Assembly: GCA_036897525.1 (NCBI GenBank)
Contig: JAYMTJ010000034.1
Coordinates: 33,641 to 97,640 of the forward strand
Origin: Pelargonium x hortorum
Taxonomy: Eukaryota > Streptophyta > Magnoliopsida > Geraniales > Geraniaceae
Direction: 5' to 3'
DNA: 64,000 nt
This document shows, in pieces, positions 40,001-52,970 of this stretch (its first letter is position 1; each line of letters opens with the position of its first letter). A program made the translations under genes and the position numbers. Below the pieces are notes generated by a model. It was given only the letters and a program-made list of their open reading frames with translations. It was not told the origin of the DNA and did not search any database.

Positions 40001-40016
40001 AAAGGGAGCTCCTTAT
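40001..40016. repeat. GC mini-palindrome AAAGGGAGCTCCTT
   Basis: The sequence is the 12-bp palindrome AAGGAGCTCCTT with one extra G in the left arm. The uninterrupted form occurs at 55247-55258. It is one member of the recurring AAGG..CCTT group. Confidence 0.6.
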
Positions 40017-42240
40017 AAAGACAAAAAAGGCTGCTATCTAATAGCAGGTAACATTATATTATATGACGCACTTAAAAAAAAAAGAGAGTCTTTAGTTAAG
40101 AAGTTACTGATTATTTCTTTTTATTCCGGATTCTGTGTCAAAAAAAGTTTTTTTATTTGTACAAGTTATTTTAGGTTTAACCTACTATATAATAGCTCCC
40201 TAGCATATTAAGCGATCCTAACTCTCTAAGCTTTTGGAATGGAATTGTAGCTAAAAGTTCTTTAGGGTTTCTAGGCAAAAATGGAAATACGTTAGTAGTA
40301 ATTACTTTAAAGAGTTAGTAAAATAAAAAATACACCGGTAACCAGGACTTCCTAAGGCAAAACAACTCTCCTGTTATTATAACGCATGGGAAAGTCTTTT
40401 AGTAATATTCATTTAGGAGAAGAATCCGTTATTTATTAGCTATAAAATGAAGCCCTTAATAGTCCGGAAAAGTTCCTTTTTGCAAATAAGCAAGCATTAT
40501 CTTTCTATATCCTTGACTTTGGTTGGGTTTTAACTGAGATTAAGAGAGCTACAGGAACAAGAATTAAGTTCTAGCCCTGATCTATGATGTATATAGAAAA
40601 TCCCAAAGCTTGTCTGAAATAACGATTATCTTGCAGATTAGGAATTTCTAAAAGTTATACCGGCCCAAAAACTCTTACCTTAGCGGAGGTAAAAACCTCT
40701 TCTTTACTAATAGCTAAGAGCCTTTTACAAAACGGGTGTTCTCCTTTCAACCAATCCTTTGAGTAAGTTTGTTTCGCACTAGACTGTTAAATTAAGGCGT
40801 GGAAAAACCAATTGGTTTAATACCGAGAAGTCAATTTCTCTTTTGTATTGTAAGTAAGGCTTACACCGAAGCCAGCCCACACCTCAAAGGCAAATAGACC
40901 CCTTTTTCTTTCTAAAGCAGAGTAGAATAACCTGATCAAAAGATAACCCTTGATTACTTACTTTTACATTATATTATACATGAGTTCCTTGTTGTTTGTT
41001 CTACAACTAGACACAGCAGTTTCGAAGTGTTCTAGGCACGAGTTCCTGATAATAGAGGGTCCCATATACGTGAGTTTGCCATTTTTCAATGGAGCTACTT
41101 TTGTGTCAGAAAAGATAAGATGAGGGCAAGCAAAAAAGAAAACAGAGCACTACTACGTATCAGGACCAGACCTAGTATCTACTTTTTTTTAAGCGTGGGT
41201 ATGAGTATTGATCCTAGTAAAGTGATGATTGAATACATAGGGAACCCTTAATCTTTATTACGTGCACCCCTTGCTTTGGGCACGAAAAAGGCCATACAGA
41301 GGGCTATTAAATTAAGTAAGTAGTGCCGCGTGTTATCAAGAATATATTGCAAGCTTTTTAATTATACATGTGTTCTGCTTTCTTTTCTTTCGAAGGTATT
41401 TCGAATAAACAGCTTCTGGACTGTGTTATTAGGATCTAGAGCTTTTGTAAGTGGGTAGCTGGAAGTTGCTTAATATAACAAGGTACTTGCTAAACATTCA
41501 AGGTATCCCCGAATATTAAAGTATTAAGGGGCAAGAGAGAAACCTGAAGCCACTCGGTTAAAAAGAGCCCCTGCTTTAGTTTTTTTGTGCTATATCCTTC
41601 GGTATTTGGATTAGAAAAATACAGTTGAATATTTGAGTTAACCCGCTTATAATCCACAGAAGCGGAAACTCTAAGGGCCCTCTTACCGTCTTAAAAGGCA
41701 AACCAAACCTACGCGAGTACTAAACTAAAGAAAAAAGGAGTAATCTACATTAGGGGTTGCTGGACTGGACTTTTGAGAAATTCATGCTTGTTTAGCCTCG
41801 TGGAAAGACTACGAGAAAGCGCGTAGAATTTTAATAGCACCTATTACGGGCTGGAACTTAAATCGTAAATATAGAAACAAGGAAACAACTTACTTAATTC
41901 TTGAGAATACCTTTCCTAGCTGTAATATAACTCTGTATATCCGGGCCTACCCTCTAAATAGCTATACCTGTAATCTTTGTAGCGTAAATCTCTATCACTT
42001 TTAGAATCTCTACTCTTAAAGTTCTTGTTGCCTATAGCTTTCTTCTTATGGTTAGGGAGGTTTTTGTATTAACTCGTCTTACTTATATCAGTATTAGTTA
42101 TAGATACTATTCGTTGCTAGAGTATTCCAGTAATAGTTTAAGTCAAAGCAGAACCTGTCTCTAAAGATCCAGTAAAGCACCTCAATTTACAGATTATAAC
42201 AAATTGATATACCTGGTACGGTTTGGCTAGAGAGGTTTGA

Positions 42241-42720
42241 TTCAGGAAGTTTCGGATGAGACTGAATTAGCAAATAGGACTCTGGTGACCTTTCGGATCC
42301 TTACCATTTTCACGTCCCTTGCCGGCCCTTTTCCTGAACCGTGTACCTTGTCAATGAAGCTAGCCGAAGCTCTTGTACCTTTAATATAGACCTTGTTCGT
42401 GTTCGCGCGTTCCTTGTTTCTGAACCTTGCCGAAGTGCTCTCCCTTATTAATTAGAGTTGTGCCTGATTCAGGAGAACGAGATGCGATTCACAACCAGGA
42501 CCTGAACATTGAGTGGATACGGTGAGAAAGGGTGATCCTGTTTTGATCGTAACAAACTTCTCCAGTCACCCAACTAGCTATCACATCATTCCTTTCTTCT
42601 TCTTACTTGAAAGCACTCCTTCTAATCCAAAGAAGCAGAACAACAAGAAACACAAACCGACTGCTCTTTCTTATTTGGTTCCAATTGGACACAAAGGTAA
42701 GTAGGGTTGGATTCTTGAAA
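42241..42720. other. GC-richer island, unrecognised
   Basis: Between about 42290 and 42720 the base use is clearly GC-richer and less broken by stops than on either side. Two related phrases occur: CCTTGTCAATG...GCCGAAGCTCT near 42346-42375 and CCTTGCCGAAGTGCTCT near 42423-42440, which suggests a degenerate internal duplication. A 63-codon frame at 42513-42704 opens with GTG and ends in a lysine/asparagine-rich tail; I do not recognise it. ACTTGAAAGCACTCC near 42605 resembles the repeat at the right end of the window. It looks like ordinary angiosperm mitochondrial spacer embedded in more diverged DNA. Confidence 0.35.
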
Positions 42721-43005
42721 GTAAGCTTCTCAATCTAGGGTGCTCAATTCCTATTGGGGAAAGAATAAAGTAAAGTCGGAGTCAATTTCTAGTACTAAAA
42801 AGTTATGACTCGCTAAAGGCTCTGGCAGGATACCCGTAAAGATAATGAAAAGCTTGAGTTTACTATCACAAACAGGAGTTCTTAAGCCGAATTGAAGATA
42901 AAGTCTTTGGAAGGTATACGTGTTTTAGTGTTCTAATCTGGACTAATCTAAATAGAATTTGAGTATATTGAGGATTAGTTTATAAACTCACTCCCTGGCC
43001 GATCC

Positions 43006-43018
43006 GGGTCAATGACCC
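43006..43018. repeat. Palindrome GGGTCA-A-TGACCC
   Basis: Six-base arms are exact complements around a single A. It resembles the other odd-centred GC palindromes in form but has a different core, so it may not be related. Confidence 0.65.
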
Positions 43019-43959
43019 TTTGCAGTACTTTACCTCTATTAAAGGAAGCCCTAGGTGTTTCACTTCATTTTGTTCCTTTTCCTTAAAATGAGATTCCACT
43101 TAAACGAGATTTAGGGAGCCCTATAAAGTTTGTGGATGCCTCTTTATCGAAGAATACTCCAGACCTTCTTACTTAGATCCCTAGAAAAGAAAGACTTTAG
43201 TTTCTCTCAATAGTGTCTTTATTATCTATTTTATCTAGGGATAGTATTTACCGACAGTTTACGTAACCAGGTAATGCGTGGATACTTTTGAGGCTTTTAG
43301 GATACATTATTATGATAGTATGGCTATAATATGTAGCACTTCATAACAACTTATAGTATAGTCATAAGATGGGCAGGCTTAAATACTCAACACATTCAAC
43401 TTCTTTCACTTGCTAACACCTTCCTAGCTAGCAGCTTTCAAATAAGAAGATTCTCTATTCTCTACTTCCAAGAAATATGTTTACAAGATCTAAGCAGCAA
43501 ACTACAAAGCTACAATTAAGAAGAATACACTTAGGCTAGCAGCACCTAATAAAAAAGACTGTCCCATCCCAAAAGGTTTAGCTCCAGGTGGATTTACAGT
43601 TAATAGACAACCTCCTTCTAGTTATATCAAGATTTCTTTTCGCTTTCTTTTTTTCCTAAGCTATACGTGTACTCGTGTAGATATGGTTCTACTTTTACGG
43701 GCTTTCTTTATTATTGTAGGGCCTAGGCTTTTCTGAACTTGTGCTATCTAGATGTCCAATCCAATTTAGTTATAAGATGCCAAAATAATTAAGTAAGTTC
43801 TTAGTTTGTATATAATATTTCGAAACTCCTTAAAGGAAGTTTGCGCATGATGAAGAGGCGGGCTGCCTAATAAAAAAAGAGACTCCAAATTTTGTTTGTC
43901 ACACCCCGGAAGTTTATACTTACTTAATAAAACTGCTCTTTAACAAGCTATGATGCTTT

Positions 43960-43985
43960 CCTTCTACTATCCTTCCTTCTACTAT
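43960..43985. repeat. Tandem duplication of CCTTCTACTAT
   Basis: CCTTCTACTAT occurs at 43960-43970 and again at 43975-43985, with CCTT between the copies, giving a period of 15 bases. The copies are identical. Confidence 0.75.
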
Positions 43986-45557
43986 AAGATTAGCTTGATC
44001 CTCGTTGTAATTTTGGAAAAATGAAAGTCTAATTTTATTACTAACACGACGCAAATTTCAAAACTTGCCTAAACTAAAAGGTTTGGCCTAGGGTAGGGGA
44101 GATATTCTTGTCTCTGTTTTATTCCAAAGCAATAAAACAGCTTGCATTCAATTAGGATAGGATCCGGAGTAAGAGTTTCGAAAGGAGATAAGTGTTCGAC
44201 AGAAGAAAGGACTAACGCTATACCATCACCAACTTCTCGGTCAGAACCAAAATAAGCAACCTGTTAATGAGCTTTCCGTTTGATATTACTTACTTTGCTA
44301 GAGAGACTGGAACTCACCAAAGAAACTAGGCCAAAGCAGAGAATCCTTTCTTTGTGTAGAGTGTCTTCGGTTTAGATTTAGAATAGCTAGTTCTAGTTTA
44401 GGATATAACTCTCTGAATTGGAGCTAATTGTTTGAATTATAAAGGATATACGTATCTCTACTTGATGATAAGGACTCCCTTGTAAAACGTTTCCCCCGGT
44501 ATCCAAAGTTTTTTAGGCTTGTATCCGAAAGGCTACTTGGATCCAATCCAACTTACACTTATTATAGTAAAATACAACCGAAGGGCTACTTCTAAAGTAA
44601 AGAGGGAGAATTTGACATCCCTTATTTCGGAAGATTTAGAGATAGACAATAAGATACTGAGAATCGCATAAATAGAAGTATTGATATAGAGTATAGCCCG
44701 ACTAAGGAAAAGATTACATCTGTATTTTTGTTTTAATCAGGAGCTTCCTTAAAATAGTAGTTTGAAACTTTGTGAATTTAGGAATGTATTTGCACTAATT
44801 TAGCTACTTCATCTAGGTTTTTTTATTCCACTTATGATAGACTAGACCTGTTCTTTTCTTGTTACTGTATTCGGGTTCTAACTTTAGCAAATAAGGGATA
44901 AAAAGAAGTAATTTCCGGATTTAAGTGAAAGTCTGCTTTTCCTGTTATTGGCTTTATTTAGAAGATTTTCTGTCTTATTTATCTAGAATTGGGAGAGGGA
45001 GGAGCTTTTCGAGGCAAAGAGCTATGAAATCACAGACTGGTATGGGCTAAATGATTCTTTCCTCCAATTAGAGAATAATGAGATGTCATTTCTTACTCCT
45101 TCTTTCCTATTAAGTGAGAGCTTTCATACAAAGAAGAATGGGCGAGTTTCTTATTTATCTATGAGGTTCTTACTCGCGAAAAGAGATCATAACTACTTCT
45201 ATTAAGCTATTATTTAACGGATTCCTATTAACAAATTAACTACTAAACTATAATAACTACCCCTTGATGGAATCGCGAGGATTGTGTACTAATTACCAAC
45301 ATTAACTTTTGTTTGTTATAACCTGTTTATTTAGGAATTGGAGCTCTTTATTCTTGGGAAATTCAGGTCTAACTTACATGCAACAGGTAACGAATTTTCT
45401 TGTGTTATAACAGCTTGACTTGACCAGGCCACTTTATCTTTTCCGAAACTCTAATTGTTCGAGCGGGTACTTCTCTATTTGTATACTGTTTACAAGGGAT
45501 TTTTTATTTGTTTGGGATTACCCTCACTTTCTAAGGACCAACTCTTCTTACTTTAGC

Positions 45558-45635
45558 TTGCAAGCCGATAATACGACTTGAACCTGCGACATGTCCTAAA
45601 ATAGAGCTATGATCTAACCATAAGAAAGAAACAAG
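45558..45635 (-). pseudogene. trnK(UUU)-like relic
   Basis: On the minus strand the sequence contains TCGCAGGTTCAAGTC, 15 bases identical to the T-arm side of plant mitochondrial trnK(UUU) as I remember it. Upstream, ATTTTAG sits where the anticodon loop CTTTTAA should be and keeps the TTT triplet. Further upstream ATGGTTAGATCAT recalls a D arm. T-stem pairing is broken at two positions and the acceptor strands do not pair, so it is not a working tRNA. It lies within 1.4 kb of two further tRNA-like relics. Confidence 0.4.
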
Positions 45636-46394
45636 CCGATGCCCCAGTTATTCTATTCTCAGGGATATTTGGGACAGAAAATCTTATTAGAATCTAAAAG
45701 AAAAAAAGGGGTAGCATTCACAGGTAGAATCTATTCTTGGTTATATAAAGCAGTACTGAATTGTACTCTTCTCCCGGAGAATGGATAAGTCTTTACTTAA
45801 TAGATCTGGACTTTACAAGTATGAACGAACTATAAGTAAAAGGTTTCTCGTATATTTCCAGCAAAAAACTTTATGAGCTTTATTTTATAAAAAGGAATTC
45901 CATAGGGCATTAATAGCTAGATTAGACGAAGCCAACTATTCGTTGAGACATGTGATACAAAAAAAACCTACTAATTAGAATCTTAAATCTTAGTAAAGCT
46001 GTCTCTTTTATGAACCGTTAAGGATCCCTGATATTTAGTAAAGGCCCAGAATCTTAAACGTATTTGTGACCTTTCCGTTGAAAAGTACTACTCTTATGTT
46101 ATTATAAGCAACAGATAGAGATTTTTTTATTTCATAAGGGATCTTTTCTCATAGGCTTTTAATACTTATTCTAGGAGTATCCGGTTATGGGGTGCTCTAC
46201 AAAACAAAAAGCTGTAGTATATTTCAATAACTTATATAAAGTTACACGGATCCTAGCGGGTCCTTTAAGGTATCACTAGATATTTATTATATAAGGTTCC
46301 TTAATTCTAGAGGAAACTCTCGGTATTTAAAACAGAACATGAAAAAAACGAGTTTCTTCTCAGACCGTGCCTATTGGCATAACCTATGAATAAA

Positions 46395-46466
46395 CCAGAC
46401 TGACAAGATTTGAACCGTCGGCTTAACTTTTAGAGGCGCCCTTGTTCTAACGTAGAGGTCGGTGTA
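46395..46466 (-). pseudogene. trnD-like tRNA relic
   Basis: The minus strand ends in AAGCCGACGGTTCAAATC followed by TTGTCAGTCTGG. Aligned without gaps over the last 30 bases, it agrees at 20 positions with the 3' end of the plastid-type trnD(GUC) (GTCAGTCCCG end). TAGAAC upstream recalls a D arm, and trnW(CCA) was considered as an alternative for that reason. The anticodon stem does not pair, so neither the anticodon nor function can be claimed. The identity is tentative. Confidence 0.33.
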
Positions 46467-46628
46467 AGAATAGTTATGCCTTAATACCTCTAAGAGTATC
46501 CTTTTACAAAACTGTGGGATATAGAATCCCGGTTATAACAAAGAAGCCGACAAGATTTTGGGCGTTTACTATTACTATATTACCCGCCTAACTCTAAAAA
46601 AAGAAGTTTTTGTACTTACATTTATCAG

Positions 46629-46901
46629 CTAGGCAGGCCTTCTCACAGAGTAAAGAAACCTAACTACCGGGACACTACTTACAAAGGGAACTCCAGCATT
46701 AGTGCTATGTTGTATGCCTTTGGTTTTATTTGATCTAACTTTCTTCTTATGTCCAAAACAAATTTGTTCCGATCTACAATTAAATTTGAATAAATCCGGA
46801 GCCTTAATCCTTCCTCGAAAGCGCTTAGTCAAACTCAGAATGCAATAGCCAAATGCTATAGGTTCGAATCGGGCCACCTGTTTGATATTTTTCATGAACA
46901 A
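46629..46901 (-). CDS. Hypothetical 90-codon open frame, doubtful
   Basis: The frame is basic (many K and R) with no motif I recognise. Its first codons run antisense through the trnP-like T-arm at 46850-46885, so at least that part is more simply explained as tRNA debris. The length is within chance expectation for this base composition. I list it only because it spans a relic-bearing stretch. Confidence 0.08.
   Translation of the reverse strand: MFMKNIKQVARFEPIAFGYCILSLTKRFRGRIKAPDLFKFNCRSEQICFGHKKKVRSNKTKGIQHSTNAGVPFVSSVPVVRFLYSVRRPA
46850..46885 (+). pseudogene. trnP-like T-arm and 3' end relic
   Basis: CTATAGGTTCGAATC followed by GGGCCACCTG resembles the 3' end of plant mitochondrial trnP(UGG), which has CATAGGTTCGAATCC followed by TGTCACCTTGA. 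The T-loop TTCGAAT is intact. The 3' side of the T-stem is altered and no longer pairs. The anticodon and D regions upstream are not recognisable, so only the last third of a tRNA is present. Confidence 0.35.
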
Positions 46902-49900
46902 AGAAAAGCTTGTTCAAAGGGTTGAATTACTTCCGGAAAAGACAAGAAATACCACAATCCAAACAAGTCTCTTCGTTAAGAAATTAAAGTTCTTCTTGAG
47001 TTCCTAATAAGTAAATCCTTAGTTATATCAGAGGGGGTATCCATAACAAGCGGTAAACGGAATGTCTACCAGTACGTGCTCTCTACTTACTAGAGAAATC
47101 TAGCACTGTGAAGTTAAAAAAGCGAGTACTATATAGCTATAGTTCCACTGCCATAAGTCAACGAGAGAGGACTTTCAAGATTATTAAGAACTTTTCTACT
47201 CTTCATTAGATAACCTGTGCATATGAATACTAATAAATAGCTATGGAAGAAACATTCAGTGTTTCGTAGTTAACTCCTTCGCTATTATGTCTCATTCTAA
47301 TGTAATTTAGAATCCGATAAATTCGATCGGTTAAAAGGACTTTTGTCCCGAAAAGTAACCCGAAGATAGGTATTAAGAAGAAAAGCCATAAGATAAGGTA
47401 AGGTTGAAGGCTTCTTTAGAGTAGTCATTTTACTACTAACTACTAAAAGGGGCCACTCTAGTCAAGCTACTTGGCATCCCGTTGATATTCAATCCTCAGT
47501 ATTATAAAGTAGATACGTTTTCGATAGGGGCAATCAGACGGGACATCCCTGGTTTTAATTTAATCTATTATGGGTCACACACATTCTATATTGCACCAGA
47601 TTAAACAAAGACAAATAATGCCTAAATTTAATAATGAGGAAAAACTTTAAAGCCAAAGCAATTGAATCTTTATGAAATTATACTTATTACGGGGAAGCCT
47701 ATTACTAGAGAATCTTCCAAAGTTAGATACTTTGGGATATAATACAAGATAAACCTTACTTATAGGGGACCGAGTACTTTTACATGTTCTAGAGGAGAAG
47801 AGTCTTGATTAACTGAATTTGTGCTGGAGAGAGCACATGCCCTTGGAGCTTTATAACAAATATTGGGTATTCCAAAATTTTGTAAAGAAAATTTCCAGGC
47901 TATCTCAAGCCCTCTTTATCCAGGGGTGTAAATCTACCAACTAAGTCAAATAAGACTTTGAAAAAAAAAGCTACTAGAGCTTCCTCTAGTTTGGAAATCT
48001 TAATCATTAAAGAGTATACACCCATAAAATATGTCAACATTGTCCTTGGGATCCCACTATATTAGATTCGCGGCTAATAAGAGGGTTTTTTTCTCTTGGG
48101 CACGTCATCTATGTTAGTACTAAAGAACTAGGTATTTCGACCTCTTATCCCACTTATTTATATAAAACTTCAAACCCAGTTAAGTAGTGGATAATATAAT
48201 ACAGGGTGACCCCTACCCTTCGAAATTTTCATTATCATGAAAAATCTAAACCGAATTTACGTACCCATTATAAACAGGGCCCCCGGAGCGAGGGCGGTAG
48301 ATATACACGAAAAGAGGAGCCTACAGCAACCACAAGATTCATATAAGTTTTATTAAAGTACTTCTAATTTCTATCGGGATTCGTTTTTTTAATACTTAGC
48401 CCAGAGAACTACTCTATTAAAATTCTGTGGGTCCTAGTTACGTTTGTGGCTTAGATATTGCCTCGTTAAATTCATTTAAAGGCATTCCTTTAAGTGTGAA
48501 GCAAAGCTTATAGGTATTTTCTTCCTAAGGTGTATCTTACTTTATTTCTAAATGCGAGACTTCAGAGTGTGTATAACAGGCAGGTTTCGTAGTCAGGATT
48601 TCTATTTATAAGGAAGGAGCTTTTCTAATGAATTCGCTAAAATCTAGATGTTTGAAGCTACGTTTTTTCGTATAATTAACTAGGAGGGTCACTACAATTC
48701 GCCCTTTATCTTTATGGGTTAAACTTCTAACTTATGTCTTACTCAATCATAGGTACATACACGAGTTCAAATCTTTTTGCTTGAAATGAAAGCAAGACCT
48801 TAACTTAATTTAGTTAGGGTATTCTCACTTGATAGGACTCTATGTTTTGACAGTCCGACCTTCTTAGCCACGATATTTATAGATCTGCGAAGTCCTTTTA
48901 CCCCAATCCCTCAGGTTTTCGGGTAGGATTTTACAGGAAATAGAGAGTGCTCAACTAGCTAAAAAAAGGATCTCCGGGGTTACTTATTTATTATCTGTAT
49001 GAACTCCAAGGATAAGTGAAGTCGAAAGCTTACACTCGACGAAATGAGGGCACTCCTTTTTTAGTGGCCCTGTTAATTTGGTGAGTTATTCATAAAACTT
49101 TGTTTGACATTACAGGTTCAAAATATCCGAACGAGATATACAATTCAACGATCCTCTTCAGAATCACGTATATAATTCTAAGATGGATTAAATTCTTTTT
49201 ATAGCTGAAAGAGCGCAAAGTAACAAACAAGCTAAAGTACTCAAATTCTACTTATCCACTATGGAAAGTTTATAAGAAAGACACTGAGTAAGAGATATAA
49301 AACTCTAAGTAATAATAGAGAAGCTCTAAGACTAAGAAAATTTTTCTTTATTTAAACAGGGAGGATTAGTACAAAAAAAGGATTCAGGGCTTCCCGCTCT
49401 TGGTAAAAGAAATATTATTATCCGTACTTCTAGGAGAGGCTCATACTTTTGTTTATGCATTAGATATAGGTTCCCGTAAAGCGGCTCGATTTCTTATTGA
49501 AATTCCTGCCACCTTCTCCGTGTTTTTTTGTCCAGTCTATATACTATAAAGAGGGTAAGTTTACAAGAATAGAGCTGGATATTCCTATAAATAAGAAATT
49601 TTGGAACTCACCGTTTGAATATAGGACTCATTTTCCAGGTCAAGCTTCACGTACTTACAAGATGCCCTACCCTAGAGAGGGGGAACCCGTTGATTAAAGA
49701 AAGAGTCTAAAGGACTTAACAGACTTTCGACTACAATAACATACGGAGGGGGCTTAAGAACATTTTAATAAATCTATTATAGAGCGCAAATGACTCTATA
49801 GTATATAACTAAGTTTCTGGTATTTGAGGAGGCCACGTTAATTATCCAACTAATAAGCTAACCCTGTATATTCTTCTCATAAATTACTTATCCGACTCTT

Positions 49901-52740
49901 TATTACATCCGGGTTTTACTAAAGTAACTTTGTAACAAAAGATTTAAAGAATTTAGAGATTCCACTTGAAAAAAGGCAGCCTAGAAGGAGCAACTCTAAT
50001 ATAAAAGTAACATTAAGCAAGAATAAGACGAAGATTGCGAGCAGATTTCTGATTTAGTTTAATAGATTCCTTATAGGATCCGTGCCAAATAGTATTTGTA
50101 ATTGAAAAATTAGATACAATTTGTTTAATGCTGAACCCTAATCCCAGGACTTTGACTCTATTACGAGGGACCCCGTCATCATATCCTATGATTCTTCAAA
50201 ACAAGGCGTCAGTGTTATAACAATACTAAGAAAGCTTTGCTAAAAGTAACCTAGGGCCTTATAACGTGCTACCATCCCTCCCCCCAGGATTTCCCCTTTC
50301 CTAGTCCTTAACCTGATCCCAAAAAGGCATTGGAACTTTGCCGGTATTATATCTTTCTATTTATATATAATATAAAGCAAAATAAAGTCTTTACTAATGT
50401 GAGTAGGAAGACTTTTGTAGGTTACCTACCCTAAGGATAGTGCTAGAAAGGAGTTCAGCACAGATTTTAGTTTAATAAACAAGAAGCGAGACCTTCTATC
50501 TAGGGGTTAGCCTCTCTAATTACGGAACTTATGTATATTTAAGCTGGAAAACTGAGGTGCTTTCCTTCCTTTTGCAGGCCCATACTTGTAAAGCTTTCTC
50601 GACTAGAACAGGATCTAAGAGTAAGATAAAACTTACGCCAATAGCCCGCCAGAACTTCACTTCAAAAGGGAACCTCTTATAACCAAAAAAGGGGGATCTG
50701 CTTCGAGGAATGGAACTCGTTACCTACAGGAAAACCTTCCCGGGTATGCTTTTCCTTGTAAGAGAGGTCTAATAAAATCTAGGTCGTAAATCCTATATCA
50801 GTAGATGCCTCACATGTTAAAGGAATTAATTCTTTTGCTCGATTCACTAGAGTAGAGGTACGGATATCGCGCACGGGTAAATATTAGCATATGGACCCCT
50901 GATTCGAAAATTGTGACGTTATTTATAAGAAAGCAAGTTCACTCTATAATTCTGAGAAGGTTATATCTATATTACTAGAAAAAAAATCTAGTTGAGTAAT
51001 TCGAGTTGCTACAGAGCAATATTAAGGCTACTCCCGAAACTAATACTAAAGATAGAAGGTTACCCCTATTAATTAACGCAAGGGATTCTACGTAGATCTA
51101 ATGTTTCCTTAAGGATCCTGATATAATATAGTGTCTTACAAAGTCAATTATTATAAGACTCTAACTTCTGTTAGAATATTCTTTCTTTTACGTATATACA
51201 CTATAAAGGAATCCGCCCCCCAAGAAGGATAGCAAGTAGGAAACTAAAAAAATCACATAGAAGAAATGACACTTGATTAGAGTCGCTCTCAGGGATTGCA
51301 CAAAGGGTTACGTTTTTTTTTTATTAGCATCTAAATAGTTACTTTACTAAGTAGAAGTGGGGTGTTTATCTTTATTTTAGGATAACAGGACTCTTTCTTA
51401 TGAATGCGCTGCTTAATAGCCGCTTTGGCTCTAAAAGGGGATTTTAGACTTACTAACTTTGGTAGCTTGGTATTTTTTCTATTCTAATAAGAGCTTAGTC
51501 TACAGGGTTTTTTGCTTTTTATGATATGATAAACCTAAGTGTCGACTATTAGATATAGTAACTCTTATGTATGCGGGGATCCTTCCATTAAATGGACTTC
51601 TATACTTAGTTAATAGCTTCAAGGAGGCGTAGTTAGCGCATACATATGAAATAGAACAGATTCCAGACAAAAAAAGCTTCAAATTAACTGGGCAACTCTG
51701 ACTAGTAGCATAAGGAATTTTTGATAGATCCCTTCTATATTATTCTAATTTGCGCGATTCTTTCTTGAGTCTATTTTGAAGTAAGGAAAACCTCTATCTT
51801 TTAATTAAATTAAGGGAGTTTTTTATAGGGATTCATTTAGTGAGTTTCTTTTTACTAGTTCTTAGGAGTAAGATAAGGTATAAGCCATAAGACAAAAAAG
51901 ACTTTTTTTTAAGACAATCAGCTATCAAGACCAAGAAAATGACTACCAAGTTACAGAAAAAGTAAGTCATTTTAGGAAGAATCAAGAAATAAGTAAGCTC
52001 AAGAAAAAGCTAAACAAACTAATTCCTTTGCCGTGAAGTCAATTTCTTCTTCTTGGTTGGCACTAGACAGACATCGAGAGTACTATAAATCAAATGTACA
52101 AAATAGTAAGGAATAGGTGTTCTCTTATATTATACAGGACTCTTAAAAAAAATAGGACTTCTTTGGCTGGCGAACAATACCAAATAGATAGACGGATAAC
52201 ATGACTGTAGTAAATAACTGGGTTCACTTATTCTATATTCTACTATACCGAACACTGAAAACTAAGGATAACGCTGTGGAATTCTGCTAAGCTAACTATA
52301 ATCAAAGTAAGAAATTACACCTTTGACTATTTGACTTAAGGGCTACATTCTACTCGGTATATAGACTAAGGGAACTTCCAATTTCAAGACTTATCAGTTC
52401 GGTGGCTAATCAGACTTAGACTAAGCTTTTTTCTTTACGTTGACGGGTTCTAAGATAATAGAAAATTCTTATACTAAAGAACGCATTCCTTTAATTTAAT
52501 ACATTATTTAGTTCTAAAAGCCATAACTTGGGATATTTTTCTAAACACACAGCAGGGTTTTAGTTATTACAGCTTTTAAGGACTTCCTTGGGAGAACAAA
52601 GGGAGGCTTATAGTTAATTAAAGAGGGATAGAGGATTTCTAATAGGATAGAGTTTTTTTAAGCTTCAATCAATACGGGATTTATAGGCTTTTAAGCAAGG
52701 TAGGCTTTAATCGAAAGTAGGTACTCAATTTCAGCAAAAC
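46886..52740. other. Unassigned AT-rich noncoding DNA
   Basis: No gene is recognised. Frames at 49497-49697 and 51500-51682 are of chance length without motifs. A GC-rich patch CAGGGCCCCCGGAGCGAG lies at 48275-48292. Long runs between features show only AT-rich sequence with scattered GATCC and AAGG..CCTT words. Confidence 0.55.
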
Positions 52741-52970
52741 TTGTATTTTCTGAGGAAATGAAGAAAATGAAACACAGAAAGAAAAGAAGAAACGACAGAA
52801 GGCGGCGTAGTACTCCTGTCACTTGGTACACATCCAGTCACTTAGGACATGACCCAACGTTTTCCGTTTCCTCAGGCCAACTCTCCTCTCCAAAAAAGAA
52901 GTCAATCCATTTTGGTTTTTGCGTCTCTTCCAAAGCCAAAAAAGAGGCTCTATACTATATAGGATAAAAG
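52741..52970. other. GC-richer island with small basic open frame
   Basis: This short block differs in base use from both sides. An ATG-started frame of 69 codons (52758-52967) begins with a very basic stretch (MKKMKHRKKRRNDRRRRS) and continues with a serine-rich part containing SHLGHDPTFSVSSGQLS. GAGGA precedes the start by a few bases. I recognise no family; basic N-termini of this kind occur in ribosomal proteins and nucleic-acid binders but also in purine-rich chance frames. It may be a remnant of imported sequence. Confidence 0.25.

Larger units (their letters stand above)
34691..42240. other. Unassigned AT-rich noncoding DNA
   Basis: No gene is recognised and no frame of 60 codons or more is open on either strand, which makes this the emptiest part of the window. 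Structure seen: the exact palindrome AGGAGTCTCCT twice (37125-37135 and 39177-39187), an 18-bp AT palindrome at 38069-38086, a hairpin with 9-bp arms at 39281-39307, a GC palindrome at 40001-40016, and the T-arm-like word at 37991-38002. Confidence 0.55.
42721..45560. other. Unassigned noncoding DNA
   Basis: No gene is recognised. The segment 43380-43640 has fewer stops and more even base use but no identifiable product. Structure seen: the odd-centred palindrome GGGTCA-A-TGACCC at 43006-43018 and a 15-base tandem duplication at 43960-43985. Confidence 0.5.
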
